From: Nymphaea colorata
Taxonomy: Eukaryota; Streptophyta; Magnoliopsida; Nymphaeales; Nymphaeaceae
Assembly (NCBI RefSeq): GCF_008831285.2
Contig: NC_045138.2
Location: 18,011,934 to 18,075,933, forward strand
Length of the DNA: 64,000 nucleotides
Direction of reading: 5' to 3'
Shown here: positions 40,240 through 50,596 of the stretch, one piece after another
Layout: every line of letters starts with the position of its first letter
How positions within the stretch are numbered: position 1 is the stretch's first letter
Notes under the pieces: generated by a model
Told to the model about the DNA's origin: nothing
What the model saw: the letters and a program-made list of their open reading frames with translations, nothing else
The model's database searches: none
Position numbers and translations under genes: made by a program

Positions 40240-43200
40240 TTAAGGTAGTTGTTTGATTGCACTTCTTATTTTTGGTGGGAATGTAAATCTAGAAAAGGTT
40301 TCCAGAGGGTGGAAAGGAAGAAAATAAGTTTTTTTTTTTTTTTTTTTTTTTTGAGAATTGTCTGCTTGTGTTTGGTCTGTGAAGATTGAAATCAAACTCC
40401 ACGTCATTGGATGAAGCAGTGTCGTTGATGTTGCCCCACGTCAATGTGTTCCATTAGACAGCTGGGACATACTAGTTTGTACACAAAAAATGGACAAATA
40501 AATAAATAAATATGGAAATGAATAAAATATACTTAATTAGTCAAATATGTCTACTGAGATTAATGAAGTTTCTGAATATTAATTTTCTGATAAAATCGCA
40601 TCCCAACATGTTTATATTGGGTCCATGCCATTTACTAATAATAAGACAGCTGAATCCGTCCTTCATGCCTGAAATACGACTTTTGGGCCTAAAATTTTCA
40701 AGTTTCCGGCTGTTGATGAAAAGATAAACATGTTAAACTAAAGGGTTTTAGGTGTTAAACTAAAAAAAAAAACGAAAATCAATTATGTACATCACGTCAA
40801 TCAGTTAACTAAATGTTTGAAATGAACACATCATACTATTACTAAACCAATTAACAATTAGACATAAAAACGGCATTTCTCTCTCTCTCTCTCTTTCTAT
40901 ATATATATATGAGACCATGAGGATTGCAATTGCATGGGAATGGATTATGAATTGTAGTGGTGTCCAAAAAGGCTCATTATTTGGACAGCCGTCCCTTCCC
41001 TCTTCTTCCTTGGTCCTCTTCTTCTCCCCACCAATCGCCTTTCTGCTTTTTTCACGTGCCATTGTTTCTCCATCATCATAACTCCTTTTTATGTTCGTCT
41101 CTTTCACGCTGCCAAGTTGACCACTCCTCCATTAATTTGTCCTTCAATGAAAGTGCGTTGCGCTCAATATGGTCATAAAATAATCAAATCTCGATAATTC
41201 ATTGCTCTCAATATTGTCTTAGAAATCATCAAATTCTCTCTCTCTATCTCTCGTATTATCTGCAAAAGATTTCATTAGATTGAAAATGATGGTATCATGT
41301 GATTTAAGTGATTGATTCGATAAAAGATATTGAATGAGGATCAATATATAGGTCGTCTCTCTCGTCTCATTCAATCATACACCCCAAAACTGGCACACAT
41401 ACAGGAATAAAGTTGGTATTTGATAGCTTTGGATCTTATATCAGAGGTTAATCTAAGATCCCTTTTACGTGAGACTCATGGTATAAACAAACACTTGATT
41501 TTTAGGGTTTGAAATCCTCATTTTATGGCCAAAATCAGTTTGAAGATGGATGAGAGGGGATCTGACTTAAAATCCGTAAATTTGAGATTTTCAATGATCT
41601 CAAATCACTTCAGATCTCAGATCCAAGCTCTCAAACACCATCTAAATTGTCTCATAGATACAAACCACATTAACTGAATCTGACGGACTTAATATGGTTG
41701 ATCTGCTGGCAATTCATCCCTACACTGCTAAAAAATCTGACATATATACAAGTTGGTTTAAAGTATTTCAAAGTCATTGGCAATGAGGATGTCTTTTTTC
41801 TTTTCCCTTTGCGTTTGTTGAACATCTTTTTGCATTAAAAGAATGATCTTATGAGGACGAATATTTTTAATATGCAGATGATGTAGTTCAGATTTGCATG
41901 ATAAAATTCAATCCTACGTAACACATTCGAGTCGAATACTTTTTTTATATTCACATTTCAACACAATGATAATGACAAATAAAAGATCGTTTGGTTACTT
42001 TGTGTGTCTCAATTAAGTCACCAGCTAGCTATTCGAAATCTACTTAAATTTTCTGAGACATCATTATGTTGAGGATACTGCTTTCATCGAGTACGTTTTC
42101 TTAATGATTTGCACCCTTTTCATGTTTCAATAGTTTCTTCACATGGTCTGGTTAAGGATAATCTTCTGGTTTTCTAACGTAAGTGATTTGATTAGAATAA
42201 CATCAAGCAACAAGATAAACATAAATCAGGTTGGGCCCGGTGCAAGCCCAAGTTTTGTTTAATTATAGTTGACATCTTGAGGTGGATTTTTTAGTATAAG
42301 TTACATTCTCCTAATCATTCATAAATAATTCTGATCTCAATAATTGCTGTTGTTAATTTACATAATGACACATTTCTTCCTTGTGAAGAGAGAGAGAGAG
42401 AGAGAGAGAGCCCATATAATTTGGTCTACCTGATCTAAAATTGCATATCAGTTTATTAGAAAACTACTGGAACAAAATAATAGAATGTATTTTATATGCA
42501 TGATAAGAAAAAAGTTATTTTAAACATGAAAAAGCATTAAAGTACACAAACATATTTGGACCCATCACGGTTGGTGATGGGGAGTCCGGCCATCAATTCG
42601 ATTTTTCCATGACCACTACTTATCTGAACTGCAAATAGTAGAAATGCAATGCTCTGCTCTAGTTAACGGGTGTGCCGCTTTCTACCTACGTCTAAAAGCA
42701 GCCCTGAACCTCAAAAATGAAGGGGGTCGTTTTGACCTTGCATTGAATTTCCAAGAACTTGTATACTCACTGGTGTCGATATCTATGAGAAAAAAGTTCC
42801 AATGAAACTCCCATCGAAGGGACATTCGATGGGATTTTCTTTTATCATTTTTTCTCAATCCAACAAAGGTGGCTAATCTAAGCATGCATTCCACGAAATA
42901 AAGAAGGAAGCCAAGATATATCGCCCGCAGAAGCAAAAAAAAGTTTGAAGAATCGATGTGGATTATGTATCCCACGAACTGGGGGTCAGAGGAAGTTTGG
43001 ATCCATGCAAAAATCAGCCTTCTTTTTCTTACTTGTACTTCTTCATCTTCTCCAATCTGCCCAGATTGAAGGGATCGAGCTTTCATACGGGGGAACGTTT
43101 CAGACAAATCATCGAGTGGGAAAATACTTCTCAAAGGGGAGGCAAGAAAATGTTTTCCTTACGGAAGAAGGGAAAAGCATTTGAGAAAAGATCACGTATT

Positions 43201-44229
43201 TTTGTGTCATGAAATTGCTTTCTCGTGAGGGAATTAGTTGTGAACTTGTTTCCATGGGAAAGCCTAATCACTAAAAAAATGAAGAAACTGTGTCTCTGTA
43301 GTCCTTTTCCGCTTTTGGGGTTAAGAAAATGCAAGAGAAGGCTAGAGGTTTAACGTGGCAATATAGCAGAAGGCAAGAGGTTTAACATGGTTGGTGGAAT
43401 CTTCATCTAAATCCCATGAAAGACAGATACATCTACCAACCTTAAGGGACCATTTGACAACAACAACAGCATGTTACTGTTGCAGATTCATAAGAGAATT
43501 TTCAAATAACATCTCGTCTTTTTGGCTTCCGTATATATACCAGTAGAGATCTGTCGAACTCTTGCTTGCTCTTCGATTGATAAATAGAGCTACTCCGAAA
43601 ACGGCACAGTCCAGAACAGCTACGGCCGGCAAAGTAGTTTGCAGAAAGCATTACCAAAAACTGACGAATTGGCTTATATCCCTGAAAAGTTTAGGTTATG
43701 GGGAGTCCCAACCCAGCAAATTATGCGCTTAGAGACATGTTCTTAACTTAAACTATGTCAACAGCAGTAACTATCAGAATATGTATGAACAAACCATTGC
43801 CTAAAACATGAGAAATTTGTATATTGATGACAACTTAGATTAGGGATGAGACCAGACACCTTCAAATTTTACACATAGACATGTTTTTAACATCTTCTCA
43901 ATATGCAATTTTGTTTGTGACTAGTTATTTATTACATAGCAGGCTTCTGTTTCAAGGTGAGTTCATAAAAGTCTTCATTTTCAGCTGTAAATTTTTGGTG
44001 TCATAACAGCCTTTGTTTTTTGTATCTAAACCTGAAAAGTGGCTGCTGTAACAAGTATTTCCCAATCTGCAGTCTGCACAGTAAGATTATTGAAAAAGAA
44101 AAATCATTGGCATGTCTTTTGAGGTGTTCTGCTTCATCCAGACCTAAGTTGTTTGAGATATCCGAAGAACTAATTGATGATAATTTCATTCAACCCCGAT
44201 TTTGTTCACTCTCTAAATAGTGTCGAAGG
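40240..44229. other. Duplicated non-coding block (copy 2)
   Basis: Collinear with about 15521-19674. Contains CT/TA tracts near 40877-40910 and a (GA)n run at 42388-42410 that is longer than in copy 1. No gene recognised. Confidence 0.55.
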
Positions 44230-44388
44230 GGCCGTTTGACATGAGAAACATTGTGCGAGCATTTTATAAATCTACCTCAAATATTGAGGTAGATTCAAGA
44301 CCACTTAAAAAGGTGTTTCATGAATCTGCCCTAATATTTAAGATGACTTTTGATGGAACGGTTGCAATGTTCCTCATGCGAAATGGCC
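44230..44388. mobile_element. Tourist-like MITE (copy 2 counterpart)
   Basis: Paralogous to 19675-19842; ends GGCCGTTTGACATGAGAAAC and (reversed) GGCCATTTCGCATGAGGAAC. Confidence 0.7.
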
Positions 44389-44738
44389 ATTAAGAGAACT
44401 GTCGGACCATGTTATTGTTTGGACTTCTTAGGCAGGACCAATGGACAAATTGAACAAGTTAGAATCTACAAACAAGCTGAACATTGAACTAGGAGCTCCT
44501 TCCTGCTCACCAAGAATATGGTCGTTAACTATATCCCAAGGGGGGAAGAGAGAAGCAAAAGTTACTGTAATGAAGTACAACTGACAAATATTTATCCAAT
44601 TATGATCTCTTCCCTTGTAAAATTCATTATTTCATTTAATTAGGCTCTACAAGCACAGTACATGAAAAGTTATCTAAAACAGAAAGCCATAGACCTTGTT
44701 ATGTTTATCCGAAGTGTTAGTCACACTGAAAATAATTG

Positions 44739-46657
44739 GCACAGTACCGTTGGTTTTTGGTGCTTGAAAGAAATAGGTTTAGTGCCGAAAACATACTCAC
44801 TATGAATGGAAGCACTGGGAAAAGTGAAATCTGGAAAGAAAATGTTTCGCAAAACGCTACAATAAGCTAACTGGTACGTTTCAAAACGAATGGTGTGAAG
44901 GGCGAAACAAAATTTAGAAAAAGCATGCAAGTTTGATGGTAACTATGATGAAAAAGTAATGGAACAGAGTCTACTTTATCTCCACGTAATCATTGAGCAG
45001 GTGTTTGGAAACAAGAACAGTAACACCATGTTTCATGAATATAATAAATATGAAGAAAACAATGAAACATAGGCTAGTGTTTGGCAATAGGAACAGTAAC
45101 ACAACGTTTCATGAATTCAACCAAAAAATGACGACAGATCCAAGTAATATTCGAACCTTTAACTGATTATGAAACATTGTGTTGGTATTCCTGTTACCAA
45201 ACGGCCCCAAGAAGACTTTTTGTATCTCGTTCCTAGAATACAAAGATCATGAAGACACATTTTCTCTCCTGGAATGGAACCGAAAAATGTACTCTCCCCA
45301 TTAACATGAAGCATCCATTCTGCAGTGTTTCCCGAATACCAAGGATCATAGGATAGGAGGTTATATATTGTTGCCAGATAAAGTATGAAAATCTTTAAAA
45401 ATTCGCTTCTCTCAAACCAAAATTTCTGGCTCTACTACTTGTTAAAAGTTCAATAACTCCTCCACAAGTCTAAAAACATAAGGTTCTTGGCAAGCAAGGG
45501 ACATGAACAAGGAGCCGTGACGGAGGCACATGTGGGCTAGTATAGGCAATCACTTACCTGCACAAGACCACCCAAATTGCTTATTTATGTCAGTCTCTTA
45601 TACTCTCATTTGCTAATTGTCTACATAAAGGTGCCCCTCGGCCATTGGTTTTTTTGGAGAGTTGAAAAATTTCTAGCTCCGTCCCTTGTAAGTGACCTCA
45701 TGTTCGAGGCGCGATATATGGAAGGCTGTTGATTCTTCTATCGTGAAACCCATTTATATCAATAAGAAGGGAACAAGAAAGCCTGAGATAAGGCTCCTCC
45801 ATGAGCCTACAAGGACCACTTATAAGTGTCGCGACGAAGTTGAAAGGACGTCACAAGTTTTGAAACCTATAAGGTGCATCCCTTGCCATAAGGTGGAAGC
45901 TAGGTGTATTCTTTGCATGAGATTGGAGGGGACCTCATCTACGAAGAGATGGGGACCTCTCTAAGTTTTTACCCAATGTTGTCCATATTGGGATGTTGCC
46001 TGACATGCTTCCCAACTCTCTATTCCAAAAAAATTGAAATTAATCTATAAATAAATTTAGAAAACTCGATTGTTTCAGTAGTTTTGGCAATGAACCAACT
46101 GTGATGTGTATCGACTGAAACGGGCCAATGCGGTACGACGGCGACAAGTTGCTAGAGTCCGGAGTTCTTTTTTTCCGTCATAGAGAAATGAGAAGAAAAT
46201 TATAGAAGATCAAACTTGAGGACAAATCTAAATCCAGTGACAACTCAACTGTTCAGTTTGTCTTTCCCTTGTCATAACATGGGGGGAAATTAGGTCCACA
46301 AATGTGTGTTTTGAGTACGAAGCTATACTTGGATCCAAGCTAGGCGATGTAACCGGAACAAAAGGTTAATTCCTCACACTGTTCTCCATGCTATTTCATG
46401 TCCTTCCATATGAAGAGATCTAGTAATTATATCAACTATACTTGCTTAAGTAATTATATCAAGTATAGATTGAGACCCCAATCGTTTTATATTTTTCATA
46501 TGTTGCCCTGAAAATAGAGCGTTTTATTTGGGTTGTTAAATGTATTTCCATACTGAACGCATGGTACAAGTTGTTGGCGACTATATGTAATCCGTATCCT
46601 TATTTCAATTCTAAGGTCATGATGTCCGAGTTTTACCAACTGTTGGCTTGATTAATG

Positions 46658-46714
<57 letters not shown>

Positions 46715-47460
46715 ATTTTAGTCAATGCCATCCCATATCAAGGGAATCTCCCCGCTAATGAGAGCCAGTTTGATTAGAAAAATTATAGGAAAATTAGTAT
46801 ATTTCTGACATGTCGGGGGCAACAACCTTAACTTTTTGCTAAAAAAAATATTTTAAACCTCGTATCAACATTCTAATGTAGTTGTAAATACTATTTGAAC
46901 ATAAAATATGTCTTCGTTCAAGCTACTGTTAACAAAAAGCATTGTTTTTTCCACTACTAAAAATTTGATGTCTTAATAGCCGTTCATTTTGTGATTATTA
47001 TAGAGACATGTTAAATTTAAAAAGTGACTATCTTAGCTTAGCATATGATTATCATCAAATCATCCCTAAGGTCATATCTATATGATTAGATTATATAAAA
47101 AGTGTTTAAACAATTAATTTTGAATGCTCTAGTATCTAGAGTTAGAGTATATAGCTGGCTGAGTTTTTTAAAATTATCTCAAAATGTGCGTTCTATTGCT
47201 AAACACCTTGGCCAAGTAAGTGTAATCATCAATACTGGTTTTGTGATTGTTTTTAATAAAAAAAAAATAAAAATAACCATTAAACCATTGAGGTAGTTGG
47301 CTATATATATTAAATCAAATTGTTAAAAATTACCACAAAATGTGCGTTTACGAAGGCTAATTGCTGAGTTATAGTTTTTCAAAATGGACGTATCTTTTGC
47401 GACGGTTTTAAATGACATAAAGCAAAAAAAAAACCATTTAATCACAGAGATAACAAGTCG
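44739..47460. other. Copy-2-specific 2.7 kb block at an AT repeat
   Basis: Copies match up to 44738/20177 and resume inside a (TA)n tract at about 47460/20178. The extra DNA includes a MITE at about 45074-45207, an unrecognised 90-codon frame at 45692-45964, and adjoining (TA)n and (GA)n tracts at 46660-46713. No retrotransposon ends or transposase were found. It could be an insertion in copy 2 or a deletion between AT tracts in copy 1. Confidence 0.6.
45074..45207. mobile_element. Tourist-like MITE inside the 2.7 kb block
   Basis: Left end GTGTTTGGCAATAGGAACAG and right end (reversed) CCGTTTGGTAACAGGAATAC are inverted repeats running on into ACACAACGTTTCAT/ACACAATGTTTCAT. A partial related end lies just upstream at 45001-45060, suggesting a nested or tandem insertion. 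Confidence 0.6.

Positions 47461-47487
<27 letters not shown>
47461..47487. repeat. (TA)n microsatellite at a breakpoint of similarity
   Basis: Pure TA run marking the right edge of the copy-2-specific block; copy 1 has a shorter run at 20178-20190. Confidence 0.9.
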
Positions 47488-47491
<4 letters not shown>

Positions 47492-47596
47492 CTATGTTAG
47501 TTGTATTTTAAAAATTTATTTCCATTTACATAATTGATAAGGGCAAAAGACTTTTTAAAAATGTGCTTTAATTATGTTACGCGACGTTCATTGCTT

Positions 47597-50596
47597 GCTT
47601 GGTTGGAGTTGAGAGGCTGGTTATACAAACCGGAGAGTATCCAAGACGACAACATCTGCCGTGAACGGCAGAAATGCCTCCGCTTTTCCCTTTCTAATTT
47701 CTCCTCGATACTTTTATTACGGAGCAAAGCAAGCAGAGACTTACGACAGCGTCCTGCAACGCAATAAGATCCGGCAAAATCTGGGAAAAAGGTTGCGCGC
47801 CAATCTCCACGCTTTTGGACCCTGCAAAAGGAGTCAGCGAATCCGACGCCATTCCAGCTCCGCCCATACCTGGCCATGGACAGACCGGTAGGCCCAGCCT
47901 CCTGTCCCGTCGGACGCGGCTAGGCTCACTCTCGGGCACCGCGCTGGGTCCCAGTACAGAGTCAAGCCCGAGGCTACCTATTTGCCCACATGGGCGCTGC
48001 TGTAGGTGGGGTGTCCTTGCCGTCGCACAGGGCCAGGGGACCCGTTTCGGGCGGGTCCTCTGCTTGCACAGGGCAGTCAGCGCTGCTGCTTTCTGCGTCA
48101 TCGTTCAGACGCACTACGCCTATACCGCCGTCTGCATCTGGGCTGGTGCCGGAAAGTTGAGAGTGAACGCTGCCGTTTCGGGGAAACGCGCCAGGCCTGA
48201 GCGGCCGTGGGCTCCGCCACGTTCCGGCCATTGGCAGTGCAGGGAGACGCAAACTCCTCGAAATGGCGCCCACAAGTCACATGCCATGACCCCCGAGACG
48301 GGACCCCACCGACAAGTACGAAGCAAAGCGGGAGATATCGGCTTTCTTCTGGGGTCGCCCGGTGACCAACTTTCTGAAAGGGCAGCCAGATTTCCAACTA
48401 TGGGGATGAAATAAATTGCAGCGATGAGCATGAGAAATGGAATGTGTAAAATTGCATACCAATGTTCTTCATTCTACGCCCAAAAAAATGATACAGTGAT
48501 CTTGAAAACTGATTTGCAATTTAAAAATGAAAAGTGCGAACAAATATGTTTGTACGGGCTCAGTACATTTTTGCACTAAAAAAGATTCAAGTATGATTAC
48601 TTTTATAAAAGGTCAACAGATATTAAAAAAAATTATATAATCTCTCTCATGTACTGTGATCTTTTTATTGGGTTGGTGCAATGGACGAACAAGGTAGGTA
48701 GGCAGAACATCAACCCCAACAATCACTTGTCTCAAGCTCTCTTAAGATTGTCAAGTGAAAAGATGATAAACTGAGTAAACTCTACGTGAAAAGATCTATA
48801 TCTACAGACATTGGAAAGATAATGAACTGAGAAAATTCTGAGTAGATCGATAACCCAATATGCAAAAATAATTTGGTGAAGTAGAGAGTACCAATAAAAA
48901 GACGTCGAGAAAGAATAAAGCGAAAGAAAAGAACAAAAAAGATGTTGAGATTCTTTGCAATTAGAAGTGGATGATTTGGGATCAAGCGGCCATTGGAAAT
49001 GAGCTTATGCAGGTGGATTGAATTAGGTAGACCCTCCCTCACTATTAGGAAGTGGAAAGTATTTTAATAGATCAAATATTTTATATCGCGGAAAGCTTAA
49101 GGTACAGCTGTATACAATATTAACACTGGGAAAGGAAAGAAGCATAAACCGTGGGCACAAATATCAGGTCGACAATTCGCATGGCGTTATCGAGATGTCG
49201 ACACTTTTTGTTATTCTTACCGCACAGGCGCCGTTATTTAACTTTCACTTAAACTGTAATCGGCCACAAAAGTTTGCGAAAAATTTCTTATGAAGGAATG
49301 GAGGTGACAGTTTTCCCCTCAGCGAAAGCGTCTCTACGATCCCTTCTGTGGATGTGGGATGATATCCGGAACACAAATATCATACCCGCAAACGGACAAT
49401 GCCTTGAACAAAAATATCAGAATTCATCCCACTATTAACGGTGCAAAACTTTTAATACAAGCGACAGACCTACTTTCTGAACAACCGAAAAGCGCATCTA
49501 TTTATTGCAAGATTTTTTCCGGGGAAACTCTGCCCTTATTTTACCGGTGAGGTTCGACGGACCCCTAGTCGTTGACCAGATGGACCCTCTGGTAAGCTGA
49601 AACTAGAGAGGGAGAGAGAGAGCGAGAGAGACTGAAAGTGAGAGGCGGAATGGGGGCGAGTCTGCCGAAAGCATTTAAGAGGGGCAATAGCGTCAAAACT
49701 GAAAAAGTTACAAGGGCTTTCTGGTCCCTCTCGCGATGTCGCCTCACCGGACGCAGACAGCCGCTTCTTTCCCCACTTCCCGTCCACGACCACCGCCACC
49801 ACCACCACCACCCGTTGCTCCCCAACCAAAGACTATCCCTCCCCCTCCACAGAAAAAGTACTGACCGCTTGCGGTCGTCCTCCGGAACGGCGGACAAGGC
49901 TCCAAGAAGACCGATACGGACCGAAGCACGCTCTCGCACAATGAATGACTCGTTCCGACGATGATGCTGGAGACGGTCCACACAAGCGCCAGCAACGACG
50001 CAAACCGAAGGCCCCCGCACGTGCGACGATGCATGTTCTTATCAAACGCCAACCACGTACGTGTCAGCTGGCAGCATCCCGGTTCTCTGCAGCACGCAGA
50101 AGGCGCAACCAAATTACTATAAGAGCCCTCCACGCGTTGGGGCTATGGGAAGAAAAGGTGACTCGGATACCCAATCATCCTTCTAGGTTAAGACTCAGAA
50201 TGCGGTCACAGAAAGGAACGACGATCTCGATCCAGATATTGAATCGCGAAGCAGTAAACCTTTTCCTCGGAAATAAAACTGGTTTGACGAATTATATTTG
50301 ATATCCAGAAGTCCGTTGGACGGGCTAGTGCTCAACCCGGACCCACATTTCAAGTTTGAACCCGAAGAGAGACCGATGCCATACTCCGACCACAGATTTC
50401 GGTGGTCTGGCATCGAGAACAGAAATGATGTGTCAAGATTTGGATCGTAGCGACCCGGTCGGTAAAGGGTTGGGAGAAAGGCCAGCACAGGACGTTGGGG
50501 ACAACTGAGCGCAAACGAACTGGCGCCGGACCCAGAGGACCGAGCCATTCAAAACGGGAGGAAAATGAGCTGATAGTGTCGGGTTGGAGCATTTAC
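47597..50596. other. Single-copy interval, partly GC-rich, no gene recognised
   Basis: Immediately right of the duplication boundary. 47800-48370 and 49560-50130 are GC-rich and therefore open in several frames on both strands; none resembles a known protein to me. The last exon of the PEAPOD gene and its 3' UTR should lie in this interval. A plus-strand frame at 49735-49866 is proline-rich (SRPRPPPPPPPPVAP), too short to support as a gene. Confidence 0.4.

Larger units (their letters stand above)
22767..47596. repeat. Large segmental duplication, copy 2 (left boundary between 20308 and 22767)
   Basis: Partner of 1-20307 in direct orientation. The part left of 26381 has no visible partner because copy 1 runs off the window, so the true left boundary cannot be read; if the arrangement is a simple tandem duplication it would be at about 20308. 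Copy-2-specific additions include 29221-29836, about 29930-30900, 35314-36140, about 38560-38930 and 44739-47460. Confidence 0.9.

Noticed and set aside
42682-43134. 150-codon minus-strand frame in copy 2
   Set aside because: The paralogous stretch in copy 1 (18476-18720 and beyond) is broken by small indels, so the frame is not maintained, and no family is recognisable.
45692-45964. 90-codon plus frame in the copy-2-specific block
   Set aside because: Unrecognised and isolated within repeat-like DNA.
20308-47596. LTR retrotransposon explanation for the large direct repeat
   Set aside because: The repeated block contains a spliced multi-exon gene and older MITEs and has no LTR ends, primer-binding site or polyprotein.
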